Below, piece after piece: positions 1-10,430 of a DNA stretch of 64,000 bases (its first letter is position 1; the number at the start of each line of letters is the position of its first letter). The notes under the pieces are model-generated. The model saw only the letters and a list, made by a program, of their open reading frames with translations. It was not told the DNA's origin and searched no databases. Position numbers and translations under genes: made by a program. Where the stretch lies: the NCBI GenBank assembly GCA_033558025.1, contig JAUCEF010000016.1:1860001-1924000 (forward strand), written 5' to 3'. The DNA is from Phytophthora sp. 'mugwort' (lineage: Eukaryota > Oomycota > Peronosporomycetes > Peronosporales > Peronosporaceae).

Positions 1-19
1 CCACTTCAATCAACTCTTT

Positions 20-1540
20 TCACGCAGAACTACCAGTGGCATAGCTCTGCAATCCCTGCAGCACCTCACGAGCCGTGGGGCGCTGCATGGGGTTCTGGCG
101 CATACAAGCGAGCGCAATCTCGCGAACTGGCGTCGGGCAGTTCGCAGCAAAAAGAGGTCTGAGCTCTCCACGGGCTACAAGGTTCAACACCTGGAAGGCG
201 CGCAGCTTTTCTCCTGACCGTGAGTCTCGCGCGTTAGAATACGGTCGCTTAGCCTCAGAGTCAATCTCGGCAAGTAGCACACCGAACGCATAAATATCAC
301 TGGCTTGCGTGGGGGATCCCCCCATTAGTAGCTCGGGGGCTGTCCAGAAGGCGTTGCCCACACCTGCCGCCAACTCTTCCTGGTCCACCGGCGGCGCTCC
401 CTCCGCGGCCGGCGTCAAGTCAATAAGCTTCGGTTCAAAGTGATCGCTTATCGCCACTTTCCCTGCTCGAAGTACTTGGTATACAATCGGCTTCGGGCGA
501 CGAGTGTGGAGATACACTAGCGCCCTCACAATACCAACGGCGATCGGCAGCTTGTCGTCGATCCAACTCGTCAGTGTAGATCCCGAGCCTGAACTCTGCA
601 GCGACGGAGGCGGAGAGGGCCCCGTTGCTGACGTTTGACCGGTCGTTGCGGACGATGAAGATCCTCCCGAGACATCCGACAAGGACGACGATGACATCTG
701 CTGGTTCATCTGGAGTCGACGCTTGCGGCTTCGACGCAAGAACGACGCCAGATCGCCCCTAGCTACATATTCTGCCACAAAGCACAAAGAGCGTAAACTC
801 GTTCCCCACGCGAATCCAAGAAACTTGGCAATGTTCGGATGCTCGAGTGACGCCGTGAGCTGGATTTCACGCACAAAATCCACCAGTGCCGGGAACACTT
901 CGTCGTCCTTGTCGGGTGGATTGAGTTTCTTGACGGCGATCTCCTCCCCCTCAAACTGACAGAGCCACAACTGCCTCGTTGCGTTCTCGCCTAGCACCCG
1001 TTCAAAGGCGATTTTATCCACTGCAAGCCGCTGTGTCGCGAGGAGCGCGTCATGGTGCAAGATGTGGAAGATCTCATCACGTTGGGTCGTGGTCAACGCG
1101 TAGTCGGCGACGCTCGAAGCCGTGAGACTCCTCCTGCCGGAACCGCTCTTGACTGAGTTAATGGTGCGTCCACTGCCGCTGAGCCACACGTTCTTGTTGG
1201 CGTTTTCGGTGTCCTTGAAGGACGAGAAGGAGGTCATGGGGTCCATGGGCGACGTCATCGGCGGTGGTGTCTCAACTCGATGGTGGTCCTCAATGATTGG
1301 GGGTGCGGTGCACACCTCCAAGTCCTCGGAGCTCTTGCGCTGTTGGTGGTGGGAGCGACGCCAATGACTGAGGAGCCACAGCAGCAGGCCGAGCAGCAGG
1401 AGTCCGCAGAGGCTGATTGGGATCAGATACAATAGGTTGAAGCCATCGGCTTGTGGCTCAAGACGACGCAGTATGCTCATTACTGCGACTAGTGCCGGTG
1501 CGTCGCCTATGATGCGGAGGCGAGCAGCAGACACCACCAT
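20..1540 (-). CDS. TKL-like membrane pseudokinase
   Basis: A protein of about 506 residues if translation starts at the ATG at 1538-1540. The reading frame is open further upstream (to about 1660) but has no earlier ATG, so an upstream exon is possible. A hydrophobic segment at residues 35-58 is followed by a basic stop-transfer stretch, so it is probably a single-pass membrane protein with a very short outside part. The kinase-like domain starts near residue 170. The beta-3 lysine is kept (AVKK, K204), as are the EHPNIAKFLG segment and the APE motif (WTAPELL). The catalytic loop reads PIVYQVLRAG, with no HRD, and the DFG site reads LIDL. The glycine loop is also poor. A Ser/Gly-rich insert of about 55 residues splits the domain. 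I infer a catalytically dead receptor-like kinase. It is first in a minus-strand tandem of three related genes and may be a scaffold or allosteric partner. Family is fairly sure; the start is not. Confidence 0.75.
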   Translation of the reverse strand: MVVSAARLRIIGDAPALVAVMSILRRLEPQADGFNLLYLIPISLCGLLLLGLLLWLLSHWRRSHHQQRKSSEDLEVCTAPPIIEDHHRVETPPPMTSPMDPMTSFSSFKDTENANKNVWLSGSGRTINSVKSGSGRRSLTASSVADYALTTTQRDEIFHILHHDALLATQRLAVDKIAFERVLGENATRQLWLCQFEGEEIAVKKLNPPDKDDEVFPALVDFVREIQLTASLEHPNIAKFLGFAWGTSLRSLCFVAEYVARGDLASFLRRSRKRRLQMNQQMSSSSLSDVSGGSSSSATTGQTSATGPSPPPSLQSSGSGSTLTSWIDDKLPIAVGIVRALVYLHTRRPKPIVYQVLRAGKVAISDHFEPKLIDLTPAAEGAPPVDQEELAAGVGNAFWTAPELLMGGSPTQASDIYAFGVLLAEIDSEAKRPYSNARDSRSGEKLRAFQVLNLVARGELRPLFAANCPTPVREIALACMRQNPMQRPTAREVLQGLQSYATGSSA

Positions 1541-2273
1541 GCACTGATGAGCTCGGAAGGGACAATGAAGGCAGAAAGCCGAATATCGAAGCCAGCCTCT
1601 AGGATTAAGGTGCAGCGCTGCTAAAACGAATTGCTCTCCAGCAAACGCAATACTAAACAAACAGTTTAGGGATGTCTGACTTTTTACACAATTACTAATA
1701 TCAAGGTTAAAATAGATATTATTGAAGTGCGCTTACGCTGTCTAACTGTAATTTTCGGAGGTGCAGCCAGCATCTTGACACTTTTTCATCATGGGATCTC
1801 CAAATGATGCCAGTCGAGGCTATTGGGTTCAGTATCATTTTCGCGCGTGACGACACAATTGTTGGCGGCTCGACGACGCCCGACACCAGCTCATTACGAA
1901 CGACGCGTGGGTGCATGCTGCCGAAGGTTTTCGTGAGTGGCAGGAGCCCCACGTCATCGCAATTGCAGGCGTCCTTTAGGCTGCAGGCAAACGCTACGAA
2001 ATAAACCGAATGCATTGCTGTTAGTTGGTAACGGCAGGCTTACGGCAAGACGGGGATTGAATGAAGACGTAAAGCACATTATGCTACAGTATAGCTATCG
2101 TCGCTGCTTGGCGACTTAAAGCTACCGACTCTTTGTAGTTCGCGATCGCACAGACATGTTGAAGTTGTCCTGAACATATCTACATGAGGTTGGGCACAGC
2201 TGGCAAAAACGACTGGTCACGGGACGCTCCAGCGATGACATTTGACGTTGAAGTAGTTTATTCACCCCACGCG
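1541..2273. other. intergenic, kinase 1 to kinase 2
   Basis: No supportable gene. It should hold the promoter of the first kinase and the 3' end of the second. Short open frames on both strands show no recognisable motif. Confidence 0.5.
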
Positions 2274-4007
2274 CTAAGCTGCCGTTAACCCTTGTTTGCT
2301 CACCGATCGACAAAGCTTGGGGTCGGGTTTCTGCAGCAACTTGTGCAGTTCGGCCGATACCTGTGCGGCCGATGGGCGGCCAAAAGCATCCAGCGCCACA
2401 CAAGCCTTACCCAGCCGCACAACTGCCGCCGAGGTGCGAGGGTCCACCTCTGCAGGGGCCGATGATCCTCGTCGACCGTGTCTGGCTCTTCCAGAACTCG
2501 CAAAGTGGACGCGGATATGCCCAGCTGCGATCTTCTCCAGCAGCTCGGCACTACCGCCGTGTTCGCCGAATCGACTGCTGTAGCCGTAAGGCGACGCCAA
2601 CGTGTCCAGCTCAGACAGCACCACTCCAAATGAGAAGACGTCGGTTTTCGCGTTGCTGCGTTCACCGCGAAGCACCTCTGGCGCGCTCCACAGAGCGTCT
2701 AGTCGAGTGCGTTCTCGTCGTAACCTGTCCGTCACTCCGATCGGGACGGACGCTGTTAAGAGTGTTGGGGGCACTGAGGTTACTGAAGTATCGTGGCTGG
2801 GTCTCCTTCGATCCATCGCTGGTTGAATGTTGCTCCCTTGAAAACCAGTCAGCTTTGCATTGAGTTTTTCATCGAGCAAGACGTTGCGAGACTGTAAGGC
2901 TCCATGCACGAGCCCTTGTGCGTGCAGAAAGCTCAGCGCACTCGCTACCTGTGATGCGAGGGAGATTTTCTGGCGGCAAAACCCTGGTCGTCCAAAGTTA
3001 TCTCGCGCATGAGCATTATGGTGTTGTCGTCGACTAAGGAACGAGCGGAGGTCCCCACCAGCCATATATTCCGACACCATACACACATAAGCGAGCGACC
3101 TCCAAGACACACCTAAGAACGACACTATACTCGGATGTGTCAACGATGGTGACGCCAGTACTCGTACTCCCGCAAAAAAGCTGTCGAGGTTGTTGCGGTC
3201 TCCCAGCCAATGTGGAAGTGGCTTCTTGATAGCCACCACTCGACTCCTATACTGACCGCGGTACACTTCGCTGCTGGTGCCGCGCGCTATGAGTTCATCA
3301 AGGGAAATATCACCGACAGATACACGAACTGCTAGCACTTCGTGATGGTTCCAGGACTCGTTGGTTTCCTCTTGGTTAGTTTGTTCTTGCAGAAAGCAAG
3401 AGACTCGAGAATCAAACGAGATTGACGAGGACATTAACGAGCTGTTGTCGAGGACGTACAGATCCTGGGGATCTACTGCATGTGATAATCTTGTGGATGC
3501 CTCCAGTGTGCCTGGCGTTGGAGCTGGTATGATGTCTTTATTCATTCTACGTCGCCGCCTGTGGCCAACGAAAAGGATACAGATCATGACCACGAACATG
3601 AGGCCACCACCGACAGCAAGACCAAGTTCATCGTCAGTCAGGGAAGATCCATCGGAAGAGGAAGAAGACGACGTCGGTGAAGGGACTTGGACGGTTCGTT
3701 CGGGCTGTGCGGTCGCCGTCACATTATCAGCGCCGAACGTAGAACTACCAGCGACTGCTGGCGCAGCTTGGAGCTTAACGAAGCTCGTTGTATGTACACG
3801 CTTGGACTCGTGTGGCATCATCAAATGGCTGCCGCGCTGTCGTTTCGACGATAGCGTCGGAAGGTTAACGAGTAGCCGCAGGGTGCGCTCTCGCTTCACC
3901 GCAACGACTCTCCTGGCCATCTTGCCAAGACCCCGTTGTGTACCAGTCTGCTGGTTGGTTAGTGCCGTCGCAGTGCTTTCGCACGTTTTGTTGCCTCTTT
4001 TGCCCAT
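2274..4007 (-). CDS. TKL-like membrane pseudokinase with HGA in place of HRD
   Basis: 577 residues from the ATG at 4005-4007, with no intron needed. The N-terminus is basic and has no clear signal peptide. A Ser-rich stretch (112-122) precedes a membrane segment at about 128-149, followed by a run of arginines. The kinase-like domain covers about 230-570. K261 is present (VVAIKK), as are HPSIVSFLGVSWR and APEVLRGE. The catalytic loop reads LVHGALQSRNVLL (HGA at 368-370), so the catalytic aspartate is missing, and the DFG triplet reads TGF (387-389). An expanded activation segment rich in Arg and Ser follows. Losing both aspartates argues for a pseudokinase by descent, not a sequencing slip, because the frame is intact over the whole length. 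It is most like its two neighbours, which suggests tandem duplication. Confidence 0.8.
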   Translation of the reverse strand: MGKRGNKTCESTATALTNQQTGTQRGLGKMARRVVAVKRERTLRLLVNLPTLSSKRQRGSHLMMPHESKRVHTTSFVKLQAAPAVAGSSTFGADNVTATAQPERTVQVPSPTSSSSSSDGSSLTDDELGLAVGGGLMFVVMICILFVGHRRRRRMNKDIIPAPTPGTLEASTRLSHAVDPQDLYVLDNSSLMSSSISFDSRVSCFLQEQTNQEETNESWNHHEVLAVRVSVGDISLDELIARGTSSEVYRGQYRSRVVAIKKPLPHWLGDRNNLDSFFAGVRVLASPSLTHPSIVSFLGVSWRSLAYVCMVSEYMAGGDLRSFLSRRQHHNAHARDNFGRPGFCRQKISLASQVASALSFLHAQGLVHGALQSRNVLLDEKLNAKLTGFQGSNIQPAMDRRRPSHDTSVTSVPPTLLTASVPIGVTDRLRRERTRLDALWSAPEVLRGERSNAKTDVFSFGVVLSELDTLASPYGYSSRFGEHGGSAELLEKIAAGHIRVHFASSGRARHGRRGSSAPAEVDPRTSAAVVRLGKACVALDAFGRPSAAQVSAELHKLLQKPDPKLCRSVSKQGLTAA

Positions 4008-4489
4008 TCACGTGCGATGAAGCAATGATCCTCGTGCTGCTTCAGCCATCGCCAGAGTCACGGCGCAGATAGCGAAGTTTGACCGGCTCTGCCTGTGCGA
4101 CAACGGTCTTTGCTGAACGCCGAAGAGATCTCCTGCCGCCGACACATCAGCGACGCAGCCTCGACGCTTGGCTTATAGTCGTTACGTCACTTTCCACAAA
4201 CTAACTGCTGTACGGAAGAAGCATTGACGCCCGTTCCCAGTTCAAGCAATGGACGCGAAAGCGAGCAAACTGCGCCCCCCACCAGGACGATGTCAGGATC
4301 ACCACTAACCCTCGCTATTACAGCAGCTTGCTGGTCGTTCGCGATGCACTATACGACGTAGTACTAACTACTGAGTAATGGTAATGTAGCCATTGCAGCA
4401 GATACATGTACCCGGCAGCACGAACATGGAAAAAAATATTGTGGTGCCATATTTTCAGTTTATGGATCGGTACTAGCGTAAGCGACAAT
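4008..4489. other. intergenic, kinase 2 to kinase 3
   Basis: No gene seen. It contains the upstream region of the second kinase and the 3' flank of the third. Confidence 0.5.
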
Positions 4490-6556
4490 TTACAGCATGG
4501 GCGGGATCTTGGACCGAAGCATGTACACGATCTGCATGGCTGGCGGGCGCTTGCTCGGGTCCTGGTCGAGACACTGAGCTGCCAGGTCGCGAAGTGCACG
4601 GGGGCAGTCAGGCCGGAACGGAGGGGTAGCACGTCCGCTGGCGATGAGCGGCACCCAGTCCATGTCGTTCTTACCCTTGTTCTTACGGCCTTGATTGTAG
4701 GCGTATGGAGGCAAGCAAGTGTCCAGCTCGGCAAGTACGACGCCAAAAGAATAAATGTCGGCCTTCTCCGAGTACCGTTCACCACGCAGCACCTCGGGAG
4801 CTGTCCAGAGGAGAGTGCCCACACCACTGGTCATTGTTTCGTCGAAGTTTGTCTCACGACTAAGTCCGAAGTCGCTTACCTTAGCCTGGAGATCTTCAGT
4901 TAAGAGCACGTTAAGCGACTTGAGGTCGCGGTGCAGCACAATGGGTGAGAGCGAGTGCAAGTACACAAGCCCATTAGAGATATCCGCTGCAATCGCCACC
5001 TTGTCATCCTTCCACGTGAGGTGCTTGCTGTCTGGTTGTGCCAGGTAATGTGCAAGGTCACCAAGAGCAACATACTCGGAGACCATGCACAAATCGGGCA
5101 GCGTGCGCCACGAGAGGCCGACGAAGCGGACAATATTGGGGTGGTCCAAGAATGCAGCCATGCGGATCTCCCTTGTAAAGTCCACAAGGGCCTTGAGCTC
5201 CTTGTCACCCAGCAATGCAGAGGCATTCATCGCGGATGACCCTCGACTGGCGTTTGTTGCGGCAGCACTAGCAATAGCCGCCGCAACCGTGCACTTGATG
5301 GCGACTTGTTGACCTTCGTATTCACCTCGCCAGACCTCGCCGTTCGGTCCACTTATCATCTTTTCACGGTAAATAATACCCGCAAAAGCGATGCGCTTCA
5401 GCATGAGTTCCTGGTCGTCGCAGAAAGCTGCCAATTCGGGCGATCTCATACGGAAGCTTGCATTTACGGCCTCAATTTGCATTGCACTATCGAACGATGG
5501 GTGCGGTCCGTTGTTAGATACGTACTGTCCAGACACGCCGCCCATGTTGCCTTGATGTGCCTGCTCGGCACGGAACGAGTGCGCCTGCATGAAGAACGTG
5601 TTATGCTCATTTTCATGAAGACCGTTCTTAGAAAAGCCCTTCGAGCGACGCCATAGGATGAAGAAAACCACAGCTGCTACGATAAAGATCCCCAACAACA
5701 CACCCAGAACGATGGCAACAGTCAATGAGACCTTGGATGATGATCCCGAGCCACCGTCACTTGTCCCCATGATGACCGCGTACTCTTCATCCACCCAAAG
5801 CTTCACTCCGAGATCAATCTCCGGCTCACACCACGTGCGTTCCTGTGCGCTGCTATCGACATCATGTGAGGTTACCTGTCGGCATGGAGCGATGAACTGT
5901 GCGCCATTGGGGCAGGACTTATCGCTCATAGTCCACGAGCTCTTCTGTGATAGCAGGTAGAGCGTCGTGTTGCTGTCACTGGCGTCCTCGTACTGGAAAA
6001 TCTGCGGGTCGAAGCTTTCGTCGATCTGTCCGTCCATTGACCACATGGGTCCTTCCTTAGTCTTAAGCGTGCCAAAAGATGACCCGTCCGCGTCCGGACT
6101 CAATGCACACAGAGCCTTGGGCTCCACAAAGCTAGGGTCACACGACGATTCTGTGAAGATGATAACGTTGCTCTTGCAGCTCTTGATCAGGCACTTGCTT
6201 CGGTTACCGAAGGCGGACATGGACTGGAATACGTCGCTCATAGTGCGGCCGCAGAGCACGTAGACCTGCACATAATTGTCCGACGTGTCGGTAGACCCCG
6301 AGCCCGCCGAGTTCGGGACGGCACGTACCCAGCCGGCGCTCCAGAGCATGGCTCGTTGTACATTGGCTGGGAACGTGGTGAAATTCGCAACATCGACGAC
6401 GAGATTCGTGAGGGCAGAATTGAGGCTCGTAGGGGCCGTCGGCGTCGTGATGGCCGTGTTGGCATACAGCTGTGCAGCGATATCCGTTCGCGCCTTAACG
6501 TTGACGATACAGCACAAGGTCGCAAGCACTAGGGAGTACACATGCAGAACCGCCAT
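4490..6556 (-). CDS. TKL receptor-like kinase, catalytically complete
   Basis: 688 residues from the ATG at 6554-6556. Residues 1-22 look like a cleavable signal peptide (MAVLHVYSLVLATLCC then KA). Residues 23-275 form a cysteine-containing outside domain that I do not recognise. A membrane segment at about 277-302 is followed by WRRSKG. The kinase domain runs from about 395 to the end: glycine loop ISGPNGEVW (401-409), VAIK lysine K421, HRDLKSLNVLL with HRD at 542-544, DFG at 562-564 and APE at 586-588. All key catalytic residues are present, so it should be an active Ser/Thr kinase of the tyrosine-kinase-like group, which is greatly expanded in oomycetes. The ligand and pathway are unknown. 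The extracellular part has no counterpart in the two neighbouring pseudokinases. Confidence 0.88.
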   Translation of the reverse strand: MAVLHVYSLVLATLCCIVNVKARTDIAAQLYANTAITTPTAPTSLNSALTNLVVDVANFTTFPANVQRAMLWSAGWVRAVPNSAGSGSTDTSDNYVQVYVLCGRTMSDVFQSMSAFGNRSKCLIKSCKSNVIIFTESSCDPSFVEPKALCALSPDADGSSFGTLKTKEGPMWSMDGQIDESFDPQIFQYEDASDSNTTLYLLSQKSSWTMSDKSCPNGAQFIAPCRQVTSHDVDSSAQERTWCEPEIDLGVKLWVDEEYAVIMGTSDGGSGSSSKVSLTVAIVLGVLLGIFIVAAVVFFILWRRSKGFSKNGLHENEHNTFFMQAHSFRAEQAHQGNMGGVSGQYVSNNGPHPSFDSAMQIEAVNASFRMRSPELAAFCDDQELMLKRIAFAGIIYREKMISGPNGEVWRGEYEGQQVAIKCTVAAAIASAAATNASRGSSAMNASALLGDKELKALVDFTREIRMAAFLDHPNIVRFVGLSWRTLPDLCMVSEYVALGDLAHYLAQPDSKHLTWKDDKVAIAADISNGLVYLHSLSPIVLHRDLKSLNVLLTEDLQAKVSDFGLSRETNFDETMTSGVGTLLWTAPEVLRGERYSEKADIYSFGVVLAELDTCLPPYAYNQGRKNKGKNDMDWVPLIASGRATPPFRPDCPRALRDLAAQCLDQDPSKRPPAMQIVYMLRSKIPPML

Positions 6557-6980
6557 GATTCCGGGGGGCTAAGACGCAGCTCAGCTTGCTAAGTCGGAAT
6601 GTGACCAGAGCCCTCCGCCTTGTGAACTGAATTCATGATGTTTCGGCCGATTGGGTACATGGCGGAAGGAAAACAGTGGACGAAAAGCAGAAGTAGTCGC
6701 GGCAGGCGGTTGGATGAAAATGTGGCATACGTTATCAAATTATATGTCATAACCGTCGTCACCAACGCGACTGCTTGGCGTGAAAAACTTTTTCATGGCG
6801 AGACAGGAATATTCGATCGATAAGCGTTGTCTCGCTGATGGGAGATATCGAGGAACTCCTCGAGGAGGTGTCGTATCCGCTGCATGGTCTCGCACCGGGT
6901 CTCACGTGCTAGGACAGCGTGCACCAAGTCGTTCACGAATGTCTGGAACGCGCTGCATTGGTAACATACGATTAGTAACT

Positions 6981-7021
6981 AGGTGAAGCTTTGCTTACCA
7001 TTAGTAAGCAAACCTTCACCT
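6981..7021. repeat. 18-bp hairpin
   Basis: Arms at 6981-6998 and 7004-7021 are inverted copies with one mismatch around a 5-base loop. A second small hairpin, with 13-base arms, lies near 7187-7216. They may be remains of a miniature foldback transposon. Confidence 0.6.
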
Positions 7022-7351
7022 GTCTGATCTCAGATATCACAAAGTGAACCCATTTTGGTTAAAGGTTGCTGACAGCAACTTGCTGTCAACTTGGCAGACT
7101 GCAATATGCAGTGTATACTGCTTGCACTGCATAGCGCCGATTGATGCTTGTGTGCAGTGCACACGTGCACCGCATAACTGAGCCTCAACTTGCAGCTCTT
7201 GAAAACAAGAGCTGTAAGTTTGACGTTCTCCGCAGCTGCAGCGTGTTACCGGTATATACCATAACACCAAATGCGGCGAGTCGCAACTTGTCACGACCAC
7301 AGCAATCACGCTGATTTTCGCAGGATCCAATTGAAGGCTGATGTTAAGTGA

Positions 7352-7390
7352 ACAATGTTCAATGAACAATGTTCAATGTACAATGTTCAC
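7352..7390. repeat. 14-bp tandem repeat, nearly three units
   Basis: Units ACAATGTTCAATGA, ACAATGTTCAATGT and a partial ACAATGTTCAC follow each other directly. Each contains the palindrome GAACATTGTTC-like core ACAATGT. No function is evident. Confidence 0.7.
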
Positions 7391-8287
7391 CCATCTCGCG
7401 GCTTCGACAACTCGTTATGTGGTCTTTCTCTCTCTCTTTCGAGACCGAGAGAGACCCAAAAGGTTAATCAATCTGATCCGCATTTTCGGCTGAAGTACTA
7501 CAGCTCCAAGGGAAAGGAAAGCAGTAGTATTGTGTAAAGTGACTTCGAGACTAGTAAAGGGCAACTTTTAGCGCTGAGGGGCTACAATATTTTGACTTAA
7601 TGCGGCATCACTTATCAGCAACAGAAAAAAATGGATTTCGAAGTTGCTTAACAAACAAGCTCGCTTGTCTGCTTCATAGAAGCTTCTTTTCAATCAAGCA
7701 CCAACTCTTCCGCCTTTTAAAGCGTCTCCATCCCTCGCCCAGCCAAAGCTAGCTCGACGTAGCTCTCACGCTGCGGTTTTACTTCATCTTGGATGGCGGC
7801 GCACGCGGGTCTCGATCAGGAGGTGGCGTGTGGCGCGGATTGTCGCGCTTCGACACCATGTACCAAGCTGCTGCCCCCACACCAGCAGCTACCATCAATG
7901 GAGTGCTAACAACAACAACAACAGGAATATCACCGTCACCACACTATCAACAAAATTGGCTAACCACGATGGCCACATTAAACCCTTACGTCCACTTGCC
8001 GCTCTTGACGTTGTTCGCAATCTTGCTGGGGTTCTCGAACGGTGTCGTCATGGTCGTCTGCTTACTCCAACACTTTTTCGCAAATGAATAACGAATCCCC
8101 ATCAACTCTAAAGCTGGGACCAGACACACGAAGAAAGAGGAAGAAGAAACTTGCACAGCTGAGACCCGGCAGCCACCATCAACCATCAAAGTTAACGGTC
8201 TGATGTCACAACGGGCATAGAAGTTCCGCCAACCAAGAAACATGCTTTGGCAAAGGTGCAATGGTCTTCTGCATTTTCAGTACAGAT

Positions 8288-8552
8288 TTAGTCTTCTTGT
8301 TTCTTCTTCTTGCTGGGCTTCTGCGGGTGCATGCGCAAAACGGCGTCGTTCCACTCCATGGCGTCTTTCGCTGAGAACTGGCGCTCCTTCATCTGGTCAT
8401 ACTTGTACCAGGCGGCAAACAGGCCGAAGGCTGCCACCCACGACGCGATGCTGAGTATACATACGCAAAGTCAGTAGGATCGCCACTACCAGCGCTAATT
8501 GGTTTGCTACGCACCGCACGTTGCGCGGGTTCTTCTCGAAGAGCTTGGCCAT
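8288..8552 (-). CDS. small single-pass membrane protein, 66 aa, one intron
   Basis: This gene is too short to stand out as an open frame. Exon 1 (8515-8552) gives MAKLFEKNPRNV plus two bases. An intron of 64 bases (8451-8514) starts GTGCGTAG and ends CTCAG. Exon 2 (8288-8450) continues in frame as RIASWVAAFGLFAAWYKY and ends KKKKQED at the TAA at 8288-8290. The donor resembles those of the two conserved genes near 53-55 kb. Residues 13-30 are a likely membrane segment, and the C-terminal part is charged with a lysine-rich tail. Size and layout suit a small mitochondrial or ER membrane subunit, but I do not recognise the family. Coding is supported by the clean splice and the codon choice. Confidence 0.72.
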
Positions 8553-10430
8553 CGTTAAAACTGTGCGGGCCGCAGATTTGGTATGGGGATTTGTGGAGGG
8601 AGGGTTACTAGCCGATTGAGTGAATCACCCATACAAATTCTCAGTCATTCTCTCCCAATATCGTATTTAATGATGTGTAATGAACACAAAGTGATTTAAC
8701 GTAGGCATCGAAAACTGGGACAAATGGCTCACTTCAACTTGACCGTTCGCTCGTCCCAACATGCGTTGATATTTGGCAAGCTTTGCTGATGCTCTTCTTG
8801 CGTTCTATGGCATAGAATCTATGCGTCGCTGATTCTCCAGCTATTGCTGCTTCACTTCGTTCTGGTAGCTGCGTTTTTTTTCTCTTCCAGCGGTGATGTA
8901 CCTGTACATATGTGATTCCTCCACGTCTCGTGCTTCGGCTTACAGCTGTCTGTTTCGGTTGCGGACCTGCGTGCTCTCTCTGCTGACGTCAAATCCACGA
9001 TGTTGATCAGCTAAATCTCCGGAGATGCCGTGGGGCTGCATGTTCAACGTGTTTCGTCGGAGGGCCGTACTGTGGTTTTAGATTGGAGAACTTTAAGATA
9101 ACCGGGGCCTCTATCCCATAAAACCAAGATACTAGCCAAACTTCGTGCTTCATCTAACCTGGGAAATACATGTATCTCAGAACAGGTATTAATACTGCAT
9201 TTCCAAAAAATCAAGGATCGTAGTCGAAGCCGGAGTCAAGCATCTCTCAGATACTTGAAGAGAATATCCGTGTTGGCTGGTTCGGGCAGAAGGAACGGCG
9301 ACATGCTAGCGAAAACTTCTGACGTGCCATACTGTCTGTGTGGGATGTATGGGGCGGCTTGAAGTTTATTGCCATTTACAAACAGCCGGCACAAGCTGTA
9401 AGCAAAGTCAGGACCTGTTTATCAAGATCGTTATTGTTGTTATTATCCTTGGAGCCCGTTGTGTCGAACGATGTGGTGAAGCGAAGCGAGAACAAACGAA
9501 GACGATGTGCTTCAGTTATCACGCAGCGTACTGGTATAATAAATAGTACCAGTCTGGTACATGTAGTGCTGTGGAAGCATTGATATTACAGGAACCAAGA
9601 CTTGCGGACAGCCAAACAAAATCAAGCGGTTAGTCTTGACTCCATAGTAGGAATTCCTGGTCGCTTGCGCGAGATCAGTAGGTCCGACGACAGCTGTGAA
9701 AACAGAACTTAGTGTTGCTGAAGCCTTTGTACCATCTGACTAACTTAAGCTTTCCTCTATAACTTCCTCCATTCCAGATGCCGACATCCTGGTCACGCAC
9801 TACCGAGTTGCACCTCAAGTTGTTGAGGCTCAACACCTTTATCCGAGTAATACTCGTGGTACAGTTATAGCATTCGTGATCGATAGCCACCGCCACAGCA
9901 GCACCTGGCCTCACCTGTCACCTACCAGACGTATTGTCGTCGATAAGCTCGGATTTCCGCTGCCACCTGTGTGCAGGACCCGTACTCAGTCATGATACCT
10001 TAGCAAGATGATGAAAGGCCCAACTGCTAGTAGCACCGCCGTCTCGTCGGATTGAACTCGACCACGTCCGAAGCATTCAACGTCGCTGCTGAGGATGCGA
10101 GCACTTGTGCGACCATACGGCTGCATCATCGGGTTCGGCCACGACGGCGTCTAGCAGAAGACGACTGATATTTCGTCGCACACCATGCAGCCACTTCGAC
10201 AATGACCACGGCGCCTTCAACCTCGACCGCATCGGAGACCAGCACGACCAAGTGCAGCCGGCATATCCGCCGCAAAGCCTTAGCGGCCGTCACGAAAGAC
10301 TTGCCGTGTTCTGAAGTGCGTAAAATGTTTCATAAAGAGAATTGATAACACGTTCCGACGGCGCAAATCAACCAGCAAGCGAGCTGTCGATCCCACCGAT
10401 CAAATGACTCGCAGTGTGCCTCGAAGTAAT
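8553..10430. other. intergenic, no firm gene; possible LPMO-tail remnant
   Basis: No intact gene. Around 10195-10320 on the plus strand one frame reads a Ser/Thr-rich stretch ending STTKCSRH, like the end of the downstream LPMO (TSAKCSRRN). It may be the tail of a decayed paralogue. Confidence 0.35.

Larger units (their letters stand above)
6557..8287. other. intergenic with short hairpins, no firm gene
   Basis: A/T-rich spacer with several short inverted repeats (listed separately) and a CT/GA simple tract near 7423-7455. An open frame at about 7858-8091 on the plus strand could encode a 77-residue peptide with a hydrophobic segment (LPLLTLFAILLGFSNGVV), but nothing else supports it as a gene. 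Confidence 0.4.

Noticed and set aside
7858..8091. 77-residue membrane peptide
   Set aside because: One hydrophobic segment in a single open frame; no family, splice or context support. Kept only as a note.
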